Assembly (NCBI GenBank): GCA_019449555.1
Contig: JAGRPN010000094.1
Coordinates: forward strand, 1-42,869
Source of the DNA: Ramlibacter sp.
GTDB lineage: Bacteria; Pseudomonadota; Gammaproteobacteria; Burkholderiales; Burkholderiaceae_C
Direction: 5' to 3'
Length of the DNA stretch: 42,869 bases
Shown: in pieces, positions 30,194 to 38,963 of the stretch
How the letters are laid out: every line of letters starts with the position of its first letter
How positions within the stretch are numbered: the first letter of the stretch is position 1
Made by a program: the position numbers and the translations under genes
The notes under the pieces: model-generated
What the model saw: the letters and a program-made list of their open reading frames with translations, nothing else
Database searches by the model: none
What the model was told of the DNA's origin: nothing

Positions 30194-30490
30194 TCAGCCC
30201 GGTTTCCTGAATTCGGCCAGGGGCACGATGCCTTCGTCGCCGTCCTCGTACACCAGGTGCGCCACTTTTCCTTCGACGACCCAGCAGGCCTTGAGCGACT
30301 GGCCCGAGATCATGGCGCTGGCATCCTTCAATTGCGGCCGCATGCTGGCTTCGATCTGCTCGAGGATCTTCTCGCTCGAGCACTGTGCGTCGGACAGCCG
30401 GACCGAATCGCTGCCATTGCTGGCCACGACCTCATCGGCGAAAGCGGGGGCGGCAAGCAGGGCCGCAGTGCACAGAAGGGCAAATCTCAT
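30194..30490 (-). CDS. Small secreted hypothetical protein
   Basis: A 98-residue exported protein; start at 30490 gives a clean signal peptide (MRFALLCTAALLAAPAFA-D), with GGAGATATCC just upstream. The mature part has two Cys (SDAQCSSEKI and SLKACWVVEG) likely to form a disulfide, and ends with VAHLVYEDGDEGIVPLAEFR. It resembles small unnamed periplasmic proteins of Burkholderiales. Convergent with Bug receptor 4. Confidence 0.7.
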   Translation of the reverse strand: MRFALLCTAALLAAPAFADEVVASNGSDSVRLSDAQCSSEKILEQIEASMRPQLKDASAMISGQSLKACWVVEGKVAHLVYEDGDEGIVPLAEFRKPG

Positions 30491-30699
30491 GGATATCTCC
30501 GGAAGCGGGCTGAACGCACCGACATGATTGGATGCTCCGCCCGTGCCGCGTACCCGCCTGTAGGACTCCCGCAATACGGGCAGTCGTCGCGCGCCGCTGG
30601 TGGCCGCAGGCCGAACCGCTGCGGGGGCCGGGAGCTTGTCGCCTGCCGGGCTCGCAACCACCGATTGACGCGCCCCGTGCAGCCGGCGGCGATTGGCCG

Positions 30700-30930
30700 T
30701 CAGATCAGCCGCGCGCCAGCCTGGGCCTTGCGAACCTGATAAAGCAACCACCTGAGGCGATGGCCCGCGACGAACCTCAGCCGCCGGGTGCGGGCCACGT
30801 CCGCCGGATCGGGAGCAGGGCCTTGCGCGCTGCAATATTCGTCCGCGGCCTGCTCGACGCGGCATTCCGCCTGGAAGGCGGTGTCTTCAGCGCACTCCCA
30901 TTGGGCGACGAGGCTGGCGAAGTGAATCAT
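30700..30930 (-). CDS. Small hypothetical protein
   Basis: A 76-residue soluble, helical protein (FASLVAQWECAEDTAFQAEC, ending RWLLYQVRKAQAGARLI). The frame continues upstream as a shadow of the GH8 gene, so ATG 30930 is taken as start. Three Cys are present. No family recognised. It lies 101 bp after the GH8 gene on the same strand; its coding status rests on codon use and the position. Confidence 0.45.
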   Translation of the reverse strand: MIHFASLVAQWECAEDTAFQAECRVEQAADEYCSAQGPAPDPADVARTRRLRFVAGHRLRWLLYQVRKAQAGARLI

Positions 30931-31031
30931 GGCGGATACCGGTTGCGGACCGCAATTTGGCGCCGGAGCGCCCCACCGGCGCTTGACAAACATCAACCAC
31001 GTCGGGCGCCTCGCCGGCCGCCCGCGCGCGA

Positions 31032-32351
31032 TTACGCCTTCTTCGCGGGGCTCCACCAGTTGCCCGAAGCCACCACCATGCTCAGCAATTGGATTTCGCC
31101 GTCGTAGTAGCCCGTGGTCAGGTGCTTGGCGTTCCAGGTCCACATCGTGTCCAGGAAACCCTGGAAGCGCGCGTCGACGCAGGCCCCGGCGCAGATCGGG
31201 CCGTGGTAGGCCGGGCTGTTGCCGCCGGTCAATTGGGTCCCGTTGAGCGCGTACCCGGTGCCGATGTTGACCGGATCGCCGCCGGACGACGACTTGAAAA
31301 AGTCGATCATCTTGCCGGTCACCGACGCGAAGCGCGCATCGCCCGACAGCATGTAGTCGGAAGCAAAGCGCCACGGGTTGCGGCAGGCGTTCCACCAGAA
31401 GTAGCCTTCCTTGTCGTTGCCATCCCCGATATAGCCGGTCGAGGGCATGGCCGCCGAGTCGTCGTCGGTGTTCATGACGAAGTCGGGCACCAGGCCGACG
31501 CCGGGCGAGTACACCGTCTGCATCCGATCGAGCAGTTTGTAGGCTTTGTCCACGGCACTCTGCCAGAGATCGTCTCCCGTGGCGGCCTGGAACGCGCGGA
31601 AGTGGCCGATCATGTAATCCGAAGTGCGGTTGTTGGCCGCGCTGCGCAGGCCCTTCGTCGCGCCGTTGGCCTTCATGTTGGAGGTCTTGATGGCGCCGAT
31701 CGTGTTGCGGGCTTCCTGCAGATAGTTCCATTTGCCCGCGGAACCCCACTGGCGGTTCGCCATGAGCAATGCCATGGCAATGTCGAGGTCACCGTCCATC
31801 GCATTCCAGCCGTCGCCGGCGGATCCGCCGGCATTAAGCCGCCAGTCCATCAGGTATTTCGCGTTGGGGTCGTACGGGACCAGCGCGTAGGCGGGACGGG
31901 CCCGCACCACCGACAGCAGGCCGTCGAACAGCGCCTGCGCCTTCGAGTCATGGCCGGCGAAGAGCACGGCGATCAGCATGCCGTAGCCCATGCCTTCGGA
32001 TACGGTCAGCACCGAGGCGTTGGAAAACTGGATCGCGTAGCCGCCGGCAACGATCGAATCGGCCGAAACCACCCGCGCGGCTTTCCACGCGTCGTACTGC
32101 GCCGTGAGGACCGCATCCATGGTCGATGCGCTCTGCGTCGGCCCGATGCCGGCGACATAGCGGTCCAGCCGGGCGCCGAAGGGATAGGAGGTGCCGGCCG
32201 GCGTGGCCGCGTACAACGAGGGCGTGGCCGGCGTGGCCGGCGTGGCCGCGCTCGAGTCGGCTTCGGCACCACCTCCACCTCCACCCCCGCCGCAACCGGT
32301 AAGTGCAAGGGCGGCCGCGGCCGAGCCAGAGATAAATAGGCGTCTTCTCAT
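31032..32351 (-). CDS. Glycoside hydrolase family 8 (endoglucanase-like) lipoprotein
   Basis: A 439-residue exported enzyme. Residues 1-22 form an Arg-rich signal with lipobox (RRRLFISGSAAAALALTGC), then a poly-Gly spacer and an Ala/Thr/Pro linker with TPATPATPS repeats. The GH8 domain has SEGMGYGMLIAVLFAG (with the catalytic acid Glu) and AMDGDLDIAMALLMANRQW, the family signature with its Asp. WWNACRNPWRFASDYML is also typical. GH8 enzymes cleave beta-1,4 glucans, xylans or chitosan. No cellulose synthase genes adjoin, unlike bcsZ loci, so the substrate is open. Confidence 0.92.
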   Translation of the reverse strand: MRRRLFISGSAAAALALTGCGGGGGGGGAEADSSAATPATPATPSLYAATPAGTSYPFGARLDRYVAGIGPTQSASTMDAVLTAQYDAWKAARVVSADSIVAGGYAIQFSNASVLTVSEGMGYGMLIAVLFAGHDSKAQALFDGLLSVVRARPAYALVPYDPNAKYLMDWRLNAGGSAGDGWNAMDGDLDIAMALLMANRQWGSAGKWNYLQEARNTIGAIKTSNMKANGATKGLRSAANNRTSDYMIGHFRAFQAATGDDLWQSAVDKAYKLLDRMQTVYSPGVGLVPDFVMNTDDDSAAMPSTGYIGDGNDKEGYFWWNACRNPWRFASDYMLSGDARFASVTGKMIDFFKSSSGGDPVNIGTGYALNGTQLTGGNSPAYHGPICAGACVDARFQGFLDTMWTWNAKHLTTGYYDGEIQLLSMVVASGNWWSPAKKA

Positions 32352-33090
32352 GTTCAACAAGATGTAAAAAATAGGGCTCCACGCGGCAGCGACTGCCATG
32401 CATTCGGCCTGTTGAAAGATGAGCTGCGGTTTAGCGGCCCGGGCTCTTGTCATCCGCGCCGATGGGGCGGCGATGGGATGCGCTCGGGACCTACCTCAGC
32501 AAGATAGTTCACTGTAGTAGGAGAAGTCCCACACGCAAGCGATGAGGGGGCCTACAGGAGTAACGAAATCTGTTGGATGTGTTAGGGGGAACCCGCGGCT
32601 TTGTAGATCCTCCTGGCCGCCCTGGCATCCATACAGGCAATGGATGAGAGCCGCGCCAGCGCTGACTCGACAGCGGTTGCGGATGGGTTGCACAAAGTTG
32701 CTGCTGAGTTCTATCGTGCCGGATGAGACGCTGAACGGGCGATTTCGGGAGCTCAGCCTCAGCCGCAGACCTTACGTTTGATCGCGAACTCGAAAGCGTG
32801 GGACGAGGTGCGCAGCGGCGCGAAGCGGGGCGCGCAATGGGCTGCAATGAGTGCACACGTGGTGTGTGCGCCGGCGGGATCTGGACGCGCCGAGGTACTG
32901 CTCGCGGACGAGGCATAGCGCCTCCCGCGGCCAGATTCGGGCTCCCACAGATGAGAACCAGGTTGCAAAGAATTACCGCCTTAGCGCTGGACAGATGTTT
33001 GCAACGTGGATTACAGGAACGATGCCCGCAGCAGTGGAATTTGTCTGCAAAGTGCGCTCTGGGCTGGCGCACTTTTCCAGCTGGGCTTCA
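32352..33090. other. Long intergenic region, no gene recognised
   Basis: These 739 bp lie between the divergent GH8 and GspB-like genes. The part 32490-32780 is less GC-rich than its surroundings. Frames present on both strands are short or Arg/Pro-rich shadows without ribosome binding sites. Promoters of both flanking genes must lie here. I see no tRNA, attC or strong hairpin. Confidence 0.5.
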
Positions 33091-33726
33091 ATGGATTCTC
33101 GATCGAAAACGAACTGGTGCCCGCGTTTTTGCGCGGCGATACTCGCGGCGGGCGGATGGTCGGCGCCGTCAATGGCGCAGACGTTCGACCGGCCTGCGGC
33201 ACCCCCGGCCGCGTACCCGAGCGGCGCGCCCGCGAGCGCGGCCAGCGCAACGGCTGCCACGGTTCCCGGCGCCGTGCCCGCGAGCGCGGCGGTTGGCGCG
33301 GTTCCCGGCGCCGTGCCGCCCGGTGCGGCGGTCCCTGGCGCGGTGCTAGGCAGCGGGCCCGCTCCGGCGGTCGCACCTCAGGCTCCGATGGGAGTGGGGG
33401 CGCCGCCGCCGCCGGTCCAGCCGCGGCCCGTGCCCCGGCCGCCGCCGGCGCCTGACTTCCAGCCGCCACCCCCGCCACCCGCGCCGCGCCCGCCGCTGCC
33501 GCCGCCCCCGCCCGCCCAGCCGGTGAAGGGCTTGCCGGCCGATGCGCCACCGCTCGTCATCAGTGGTGGCGTGTATTCGGCGGACCGGGACCGGCGCATG
33601 GTGATCGTCAATGGCAAGGTGGTCAAAGAAGGGGCCGACCTGGGCTCGGGCTTGCTGCTCGAGCAGATCACCCCGAGCGGCGTCGTCGTGGGGTTCCGGG
33701 GCACGCATTACCGGCTCATGTATTGA
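33091..33726 (+). CDS. GspB-like protein with Pro/Ala-rich linker
   Basis: A 211-residue protein, probable start ATG 33091, with a hydrophobic N-terminus (FCAAILAAGGWSAPSMAQ) acting as signal or anchor. Residues ~33-150 are a long Ala/Pro/Val linker ending in runs of Pro. The last ~55 residues (ISGGVYSADRDRRMVIVNGK, VKEGADLG, LLLEQITPSGVVVGFRGTHY) match the GspB C-terminal domain, found in type II secretion assembly factors, which bridges the pilotin or GspD machinery. No other type II secretion genes adjoin. Confidence 0.75.
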   Translation: MDSRSKTNWCPRFCAAILAAGGWSAPSMAQTFDRPAAPPAAYPSGAPASAASATAATVPGAVPASAAVGAVPGAVPPGAAVPGAVLGSGPAPAVAPQAPMGVGAPPPPVQPRPVPRPPPAPDFQPPPPPPAPRPPLPPPPPAQPVKGLPADAPPLVISGGVYSADRDRRMVIVNGKVVKEGADLGSGLLLEQITPSGVVVGFRGTHYRLMY

Positions 33727-33803
33727 GCCGCGCTGCTACTGCACGCTGGGCAACGAGTTGGCCATGCTGCCAGGCCATCTTGCAGGCGCCGCGACGCATA
33801 GCG

Positions 33804-34979
33804 TCACCGCTGCAGGAATTGCAGCAGCAGTTTCGTCACTGCCTCGGGCTGCTCCTGCTGGACCCAGTGGCCGGCGCCGCTCACCAGATCGCAGCCGCTC
33901 ATCCGGGTGCACGCGCTGGACTGCATGGCCTCCAGCGCGCCCGGCCGCTGGTGCACGCCCCAATCGCTTTGGCCGGAGATGAAACAGGAAGGCACGTCGA
34001 TGGTGCGGCCGGAAAACACCGCGAGCTCAGTGGCATTGATGCCGCCCGTTTCGCAGCGATACCACTGCAGCCCGCCCTGGAAGCCCGTCCTGGCGAATTC
34101 GGCGCTGTACACGGCGAGTTCGCTTTCGGGCAGCCACTCGCAGGCGGCGATCTGCTGCGGCGCCGGCAGGTACGGCGCCACGGTTTCCGCCATGCCCTGG
34201 CCCAGCTCCATCACGTAATAGGTGGGCATCTTCGCGAGTTCCGCGGCGCTCCACGCCTTCAATGGCGACGGCTGGTTGCCCGCCCAATCGGCGCTCTTGA
34301 CGTGGAAATAAGCGCGCAAAAAGGCATGGATCCCCTGGGGAGCATGGCGCATGTCGTCGTCGGCCAGCGGCGTCGAGTAATAGTGCTGGTAGTGCTTGCG
34401 CGGGGGCGTCAGCGCGGCGAGCGCGCCGTGAATGTCCCGTGGCGCCGAGGGCGGGCGCGGTGACCCGTTCGCGGTGCCGAACGGCAGCGGCGGCAGGCCG
34501 GCGAACGGCGCGCTCATCAACACGACGGAGCGGAACACGTCCGGGCGGATGAGCGAACAGCAAGCGGCCACAGGCGAACCGAAATCGTGGCCGGCAACCG
34601 CTGCGACGGACCGGTAGCCGAACGCGTTCACCAGCGCCAGGGCGTCGGTAGCCAGATTGAGCAGGCCGAACGGGCGCAGATCGCCGTCGTAGCGACCGTC
34701 CCAACCCGTGGTGCGCCCATAGCCGCGCTGGTCCGGCGCGATCACGTGAAAGCCCGCTGCCGCGAGCGGCGGCATGACCTTCCTCCACGTGAAGGCGAGT
34801 TCGGGAAAGCCGTGCAATAGCAGCGCGCAAGGCCGGTCCGCTGATTCGAAGCCCGCCTCCAGCACGTGCATGCGCAGGCCGTTGACGTTCTCCACGAAGC
34901 GCGAGCGGATTCCGGAGGGCAGGGGCAATGCGTCGAGAGGCTGCGGCATGCTCATGAGAGGAGCGGACATCAGGTGCAC
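33804..34979 (-). CDS. Alpha/beta hydrolase, epoxide hydrolase-like
   Basis: A 391-residue cytoplasmic hydrolase. Motifs in order: LLLHGFPELAFTWRKVMP (oxyanion HGFP), DQRGYGRT, AVAGHDFGSPVA (nucleophile Asp in G-H-D-x-G, diagnostic of epoxide hydrolases and haloalkane dehalogenases rather than Ser esterases) and a C-terminal GAGHWVQQEQP (catalytic His). The lid region in the middle is larger than usual. Several Met codons near the start leave the first residue uncertain. It probably hydrolyses epoxides; the natural substrate is unknown. Confidence 0.9.
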   Translation of the reverse strand: MHLMSAPLMSMPQPLDALPLPSGIRSRFVENVNGLRMHVLEAGFESADRPCALLLHGFPELAFTWRKVMPPLAAAGFHVIAPDQRGYGRTTGWDGRYDGDLRPFGLLNLATDALALVNAFGYRSVAAVAGHDFGSPVAACCSLIRPDVFRSVVLMSAPFAGLPPLPFGTANGSPRPPSAPRDIHGALAALTPPRKHYQHYYSTPLADDDMRHAPQGIHAFLRAYFHVKSADWAGNQPSPLKAWSAAELAKMPTYYVMELGQGMAETVAPYLPAPQQIAACEWLPESELAVYSAEFARTGFQGGLQWYRCETGGINATELAVFSGRTIDVPSCFISGQSDWGVHQRPGALEAMQSSACTRMSGCDLVSGAGHWVQQEQPEAVTKLLLQFLQR

Positions 34980-35025
34980 GGATTGTGCCGCGAACCCCGG
35001 CGTCGCGCAGCACGCGGCGCGATCG

Positions 35026-35403
35026 CTACGGCTGCCCGCGCGAGACGATCGCGGCCTTCTTCGCTTCGTATTCCTGCTGCTGGATCTCGCCCCTGGCGAA
35101 GCGCTCGTTCAGGATCTGCAATGCGGGGTCCTCCGGGTGCGACGGGCGATCGGTCCGATGCCACGGGCCGCAGTGCCCGCCGCCCGCACCGTGGCCGCGG
35201 AACATGCCCGCGACGCAGACGATCATCATCAGGAACATCAGCAACGGGAAAATCCACCCGAAGCCCCAGCCATGCGCCATGTGCCAGGGACCCCAATCCC
35301 AGGACGGCGGGGCAGCCGCCTGCTGCGCCAGCGCGAGCAGTGGCTGGAACAGGATGGACAAACCGGTGAGCGCGCGGGTCGAAAACTTCGTTGTCATTTC
35401 CAT
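35026..35403 (-). CDS. SHOCT-domain membrane protein
   Basis: A 125-residue protein: a signal-like N-terminal helix (LTGLSILFQPLLALAQQ), a Trp/His/Gly-rich segment (WDWGPWHMAHGWGFGW), a membrane helix (IFPLLMFLMMIVCVAGMF), a His-rich loop and a C-terminal SHOCT domain (ALQILNERFARGEIQQQEYE). SHOCT domains are short oligomerisation modules. The His and Trp rich parts suggest metal contact. Next gene upstream on the same strand (CMD-like, 14 bp away) probably shares the transcript. Confidence 0.85.
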   Translation of the reverse strand: MEMTTKFSTRALTGLSILFQPLLALAQQAAAPPSWDWGPWHMAHGWGFGWIFPLLMFLMMIVCVAGMFRGHGAGGGHCGPWHRTDRPSHPEDPALQILNERFARGEIQQQEYEAKKAAIVSRGQP

Positions 35404-35417
35404 CTCCTTTCAGCGAT

Positions 35418-35735
35418 TCAGCAGCAGCCGCGGCCGTTTTTCGGGGCCGAAGCTTCCGTTCGCGGCCCAGCTCCGGCAGCGCAGCGATCGCCCCATGTGG
35501 TGCATGAAGCGTCGCCTGCGGGCTGCGGTACCATCTCCAGCGCTGCCTGCAGCACTTTGCGGGCGGGCACTTGCCGAACCTTGTCGGCGCGCTCGATCGC
35601 CGCGCGGATCTCGCGGTCGGTGAGACCGGCCTGGCGCGCTTGCGGCACGAGGTGTTCGAGGCACGGTATGCAGTTGCTGCCCATCGCGGCGCCGAGCGCA
35701 ACGAGTACGCTTTCACGGGGGTTCAGATCGTTCAT
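35418..35735 (-). CDS. Carboxymuconolactone decarboxylase-like (AhpD fold) protein
   Basis: A 105-residue protein; start ATG 35735 is set by AAGGA eight bases upstream. The segment LVALGAAMGSNCIPCLEHLV with C-x2-C, then GLTDREIRAAIERADKVRQ, is typical of AhpD/CMD family proteins, where the Cys pair is redox active. The C-terminal ~35 residues carry four more Cys (DASCTTWGDRC and GRGCC), an unusual tail that may bind metal. It is the probable first gene of a two-gene transcript with the SHOCT gene. Confidence 0.8.
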   Translation of the reverse strand: MNDLNPRESVLVALGAAMGSNCIPCLEHLVPQARQAGLTDREIRAAIERADKVRQVPARKVLQAALEMVPQPAGDASCTTWGDRCAAGAGPRTEASAPKNGRGCC

Positions 35736-35982
35736 GGCTGGTTCCTTCAAAGTGTTGGCCGGCGGTTCTTTCGCCTGCCCCCACTTGGACGAAGCGACTC
35801 CCGGGATGGATACAGCGTCCTCGTCGAGTGCAACCGTGGCCGGTACTGCAACATTCCGCTGCCGAGCTTCACATTTCTTAACCTCGGCATTGCGAGGCGC
35901 CGGTCGTCAGCGCCTCCCGGCAGCGCGTTAGAAGAAGGCCGACACCGCATTTCCGCGGCGCCGCTCCAACAAGGAAGAAACA

Positions 35983-36819
35983 ATGAAACGAAAACTCCAG
36001 GCCCTGCTGGCCGCGTGCGGCATCGCGATCGCTACGCATGCCGCGGCGCAGATCACTCTCTACGAAGGCGAGGGCTTCACGGGCCGGGCGTTCACGACCC
36101 GTGACCGGGTGTGGAACTTCGAGCGCTTCGGCTTCGACGACCGGGCCTCTTCCGTCGTCGTGGAACGGGGCCGCTGGGAGGTCTGCGAGCATGTGCGCTT
36201 CGAGGGCCGCTGCGTCGTCCTGCGGCCGGGCAACTACCCGTCGCTGCGCGAAGCCGGCATGAACAACCGGATCTCGTCCGTGCGTCCGCTGCAGCCTGGA
36301 CGCGGCCACGGCCACGAGGGCCCGCCCGACGTGGTGATGGTGCCGCGGCCGGTCCCGCAAGGTCCGATCTACGCGCCGCCACCGCCGCCGGCCTACTACG
36401 ACGTGCCGGTAACGTCGGTGCGCGCAGTGGTGGGCCCGCCCAGCCAGCGTTGCTGGATCGAGCGCGAGCAGGTCGCGCAGCCCCGCCAATCGCAGCCCAA
36501 CGTCGGCGGCGCGGTCGTGGGTGGGATCGTCGGCGGCCTGCTCGGTCACCAGATCGGCGGCGGCACGGGCAAGGACCTCGCCACCGCGGGCGGCGTGGTC
36601 GCGGGCGCGGTGATCGGGGGCAACGTCAACCGCGGCGAAGGGCCGGCTTACGCCGAGCGGGACGTGCAACGCTGCCAGACGGTGACCAGCACGCGCCCCG
36701 AGTACTGGGACGTGACCTACATCCACCAGGGCGTCGAGCACCGCGTGCAAATGACCGCCGCGCCGGGACCCACGATCCGGGTGAACCCGCAGGGCGCGCC
36801 GATCGTGCTCGCGCGCTAG
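35983..36819 (+). CDS. Beta/gamma-crystallin plus glycine-zipper surface protein
   Basis: A 278-residue exported protein, with AAGGAAGAAAC before the ATG. Signal peptide residues 1-22 (LLAACGIAIATHAAA). Residues ~24-105 form a beta/gamma-crystallin domain with Greek-key motifs (ITLYEGEGFTGRAFTTRD and VCEHVRFEGRCVVLRPGNYP). A Pro-rich linker (YAPPPPPAYYD) follows, then a glycine-zipper 2TM segment (GGAVVGGIVGGLLGHQIGGG, GVVAGAVIGGNV), typical of outer-membrane 17-kDa-antigen-like proteins, and a C-terminal beta domain (YWDVTYIHQGVEHRVQM). It probably stabilises or anchors in the outer membrane. Confidence 0.9.
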   Translation: MKRKLQALLAACGIAIATHAAAQITLYEGEGFTGRAFTTRDRVWNFERFGFDDRASSVVVERGRWEVCEHVRFEGRCVVLRPGNYPSLREAGMNNRISSVRPLQPGRGHGHEGPPDVVMVPRPVPQGPIYAPPPPPAYYDVPVTSVRAVVGPPSQRCWIEREQVAQPRQSQPNVGGAVVGGIVGGLLGHQIGGGTGKDLATAGGVVAGAVIGGNVNRGEGPAYAERDVQRCQTVTSTRPEYWDVTYIHQGVEHRVQMTAAPGPTIRVNPQGAPIVLAR

Positions 36820-36838
36820 CGTCGCGCGGGCAATTTCC

Positions 36839-37480
36839 TCAAACGCCCAAGCCGAGCCACTTGGCTCGCCGTTCGGCCGAACCGAGCAGGCGCATGAGAA
36901 GACGCCGCGTACGCTGGCTGCCGGGCGAATTGTCCGTGAGCCAGTACGCGAACGTGGTCAGGTAGATGGTGGTGAGCGTCGCCTCTTCCAGTTCGCGGCG
37001 CCAGCCCACCGACGGCATCAGCGCCACGTCCCTGAGCCATTGCACCGTGCGGCTGATGCGCTTGATGCCGCGCGCCTGAAGGTGCAGATGCTCCGGGTGC
37101 AACTTGTAGCGCAGCATGCCGCCGACGAGCCTGCGGTGCGGCGCGAGCGCGTCCAGCCACGCCATGATCGCGCGGTACAGGCGCTCGCGGATTTCGAGTT
37201 CCCCCCAGCCGGCCTGCGTGCCGGCGGACAGCAGCTCCGCATCCGCGATGTCGAACCAACCCTCGGCGATGTCGTCCTTGTCCTGGAAGTGGCGCCGTAG
37301 GGCGGCCAGGCTGATGCCGGCTTCGCGGGCGACGACATGCACATGCACGGCGTCCCAGCTGCCCGCTCGCTCGGCGAGCGTGAGCGCCGTCTGCACAATG
37401 GTGCTGCGGACCGGGTCCAGGAGCTCGTCGGGCGTGGGTTCAACGGGTATGTCCAACGAAGCCATGCGAATTCGATCCAC
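36839..37480 (-). CDS. TetR family transcriptional regulator
   Basis: A 213-residue regulator. The N-terminal HTH spans about residues 26-70 with VHVHVVAREAGISLAALRRH and a FQDKDDIAEGWFD end, the standard TetR arrangement. The C-terminal ligand domain is helical with YRAIMAWLDALAPH and no family-specific match. ATG 37465 (five codons later) is an alternative start. No adjacent gene is divergently transcribed from it in the way of a classic target; it lies just downstream of the GspC-like gene. Confidence 0.88.
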   Translation of the reverse strand: MDRIRMASLDIPVEPTPDELLDPVRSTIVQTALTLAERAGSWDAVHVHVVAREAGISLAALRRHFQDKDDIAEGWFDIADAELLSAGTQAGWGELEIRERLYRAIMAWLDALAPHRRLVGGMLRYKLHPEHLHLQARGIKRISRTVQWLRDVALMPSVGWRRELEEATLTTIYLTTFAYWLTDNSPGSQRTRRLLMRLLGSAERRAKWLGLGV

Positions 37481-37486
37481 CCCGAG

Positions 37487-38044
37487 CTAGCGGGCGCCTT
37501 GCACTGCGTCGAGGAAGCGCCTGTTGCGTTCGTGGGCTTGCGCGCTGTCCGTTGCCGGAGCCGGGCCGGCCACGAAACCGGGCAAACGCCGTGCCGCTGC
37601 CGGTGCGGAAGACTGCGGCGCCGGCATGGCGGCTGTGACTGCCGAAGGGGCCGGCGCGGCCACGCCGATGGTCGCCAGTTCCGTCCCGTTGGCCAGCACC
37701 ACCGCTTCCGGCCGGATCGCATGTACCCACCAGCCCGCGGCGACCGGGTCGCCCAGGGCGAAAGTCTGCTCGGGCTGGCCAGCGACGCTCAACAGCACCT
37801 GCGAGCGGTCGCTGCCGCGGTAGATCACTCCATGCAGTGTGATGCTGGGTCGCGTCGGGCCGGGCGCCTGTGGGTGCGGTGCGCGGCCAACTGTTGCTGG
37901 CGGGGCAGGCAGCCGCTGCCCCGGTGCAGCCGCAGCGACGGGCTCCGCAGGGGCCGGCTCCGGCGGGCCGGCAGGACGCAACAGCACGATGGCGATGATC
38001 GCGGCGAACACCGAAGCGCTCGCCAGCAGCGCCGGGCGTTTCAC
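37487..38044 (-). CDS. GspC-like periplasmic-domain protein
   Basis: A 185-residue protein starting at GTG 38044, which overlaps the upstream stop (GTGA). One N-terminal membrane helix (LLASASVFAAIIAIVLL), a Pro/Ala-rich linker, then a domain like the GspC homology region (ITLHGVIYRGSDRSQVLLSV, FALGDPVAAGWWVHAI, VVLANGTELATIGV). A second Ala/Pro-rich stretch and a charged C-terminal end follow. In type II secretion this domain contacts the GspD secretin. No such machinery is seen nearby, so it may act with a distant locus. Confidence 0.75.
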   Translation of the reverse strand: MKRPALLASASVFAAIIAIVLLRPAGPPEPAPAEPVAAAAPGQRLPAPPATVGRAPHPQAPGPTRPSITLHGVIYRGSDRSQVLLSVAGQPEQTFALGDPVAAGWWVHAIRPEAVVLANGTELATIGVAAPAPSAVTAAMPAPQSSAPAAARRLPGFVAGPAPATDSAQAHERNRRFLDAVQGAR

Positions 38045-38454
38045 AAGAAGCTCACGAAGGCACTGCCGACCTGGTTGCCGAGATAGTCGTAAACCGGGCA
38101 GGAACCGCTCAAGCTGCCGCCACTCAAGTTGTCGCAGACCAACTGGTATGTGACACCCATGCTGACGGTCATGTGGAAGTTGCTGAAAGAATCGAAATAC
38201 GCATTGCCCGAGCTTGCGTAGCTGCCGCCCAGGGCAGGGCAGAAGACCTGCCCGTACGCCGAGTAGTTGTTGCTGGCGCCGACGGCGCCGGTCACGTCCA
38301 GCACCAGGAGAGTGCAAGATTCCAGCCCCGGCGCGCTGCTGGAGAAATCCCATGTCAGGCCGGCGAACGTCGAAGCATTGCCGAATGTCTGCGCGTTCAG
38401 GGCCGCTGCGGAACAAAGAGCGGCGATCAATGCGAGCTTGCGAAATGAGCGCAT
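38041..38454 (-). CDS. Secreted hypothetical protein
   Basis: A 137-residue exported protein with signal peptide (LALIAALCSAAALNAQ) and GGAGATTTCC just before the ATG. The mature part is Ser/Gly/Asn-rich and beta-prone (FAGLTWDFSSSAPGLESCTL, ASNNYSAYGQVFCPALGGSY), with four Cys. No family recognised. It is co-transcribed with the GspC-like gene (4-bp overlap), so it might be a substrate or partner of that protein; this is inference. Confidence 0.7.
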   Translation of the reverse strand: MRSFRKLALIAALCSAAALNAQTFGNASTFAGLTWDFSSSAPGLESCTLLVLDVTGAVGASNNYSAYGQVFCPALGGSYASSGNAYFDSFSNFHMTVSMGVTYQLVCDNLSGGSLSGSCPVYDYLGNQVGSAFVSFL

Positions 38455-38604
38455 GGAAATCTCCGAATCGAGGACATTCGATTCTGCCGCGGCGTCCGGT
38501 TGCCGTGGGTCGCTGCCGCGCGGCTGAGCGAGCTTGTTTCAACGGCTGAGCGGTCCCCGGCCGCAACGCACGACGCTGCGGCCGGGCAGAACGCCTTCGC
38601 GCGG

Positions 38605-38835
38605 TTAAAGCAGCGGAACCGACTCGCGCCAGCGGCGCAGCACCAGATACAACTGAGCGCGGGCTTGCGCGGCCGCGATCCGCTGCGACGCCAGATCCTG
38701 CGCGAGCGAAACACCCGGCGCGCCGGCGCGGCCCACCAGGTAGAGGCGGACGGCGCGATCCAATGCGAGCTGCGCGGTCGCGCGGGCCTCTTCGGCCGCG
38801 CGCCAACGGGACAATGCCGTGTCGAATTCCACCAT
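38605..38835 (-). CDS. Small hypothetical helical protein
   Basis: A 76-residue, Ala/Arg-rich helical protein (TALSRWRAAEEARATAQLAL) without membrane helix or known motif. The pattern resembles a fragment of the TolC-type outer-membrane efflux coiled coil (repeated Ala and Arg with Q and L at heptad positions), which I cannot confirm. The gap of 150 bp to the next gene holds nothing recognisable. Confidence 0.4.
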   Translation of the reverse strand: MVEFDTALSRWRAAEEARATAQLALDRAVRLYLVGRAGAPGVSLAQDLASQRIAAAQARAQLYLVLRRWRESVPLL

Positions 38836-38963
38836 GCGCTATTAGATGCGAGGGGGAGAAAGGGGCTGTTTGACCGGCATCAAGTCGAACCGATCCTCGT
38901 ACACGCGCCAAGTCAAGCCGGGTTCATTCTGCCGCGGCGCAGCCCCGAGCGCGCCGGATTCGC

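Noticed and set aside
31089-32339. 416-codon plus-strand frame
   Set aside because: Shadow of the GH8 gene, without family features or ribosome binding site.
33200-33540. GC-rich repetitive DNA that could be a tandem repeat element
   Set aside because: It is simply the coding sequence of the Ala/Pro-rich linker of the GspB-like protein.
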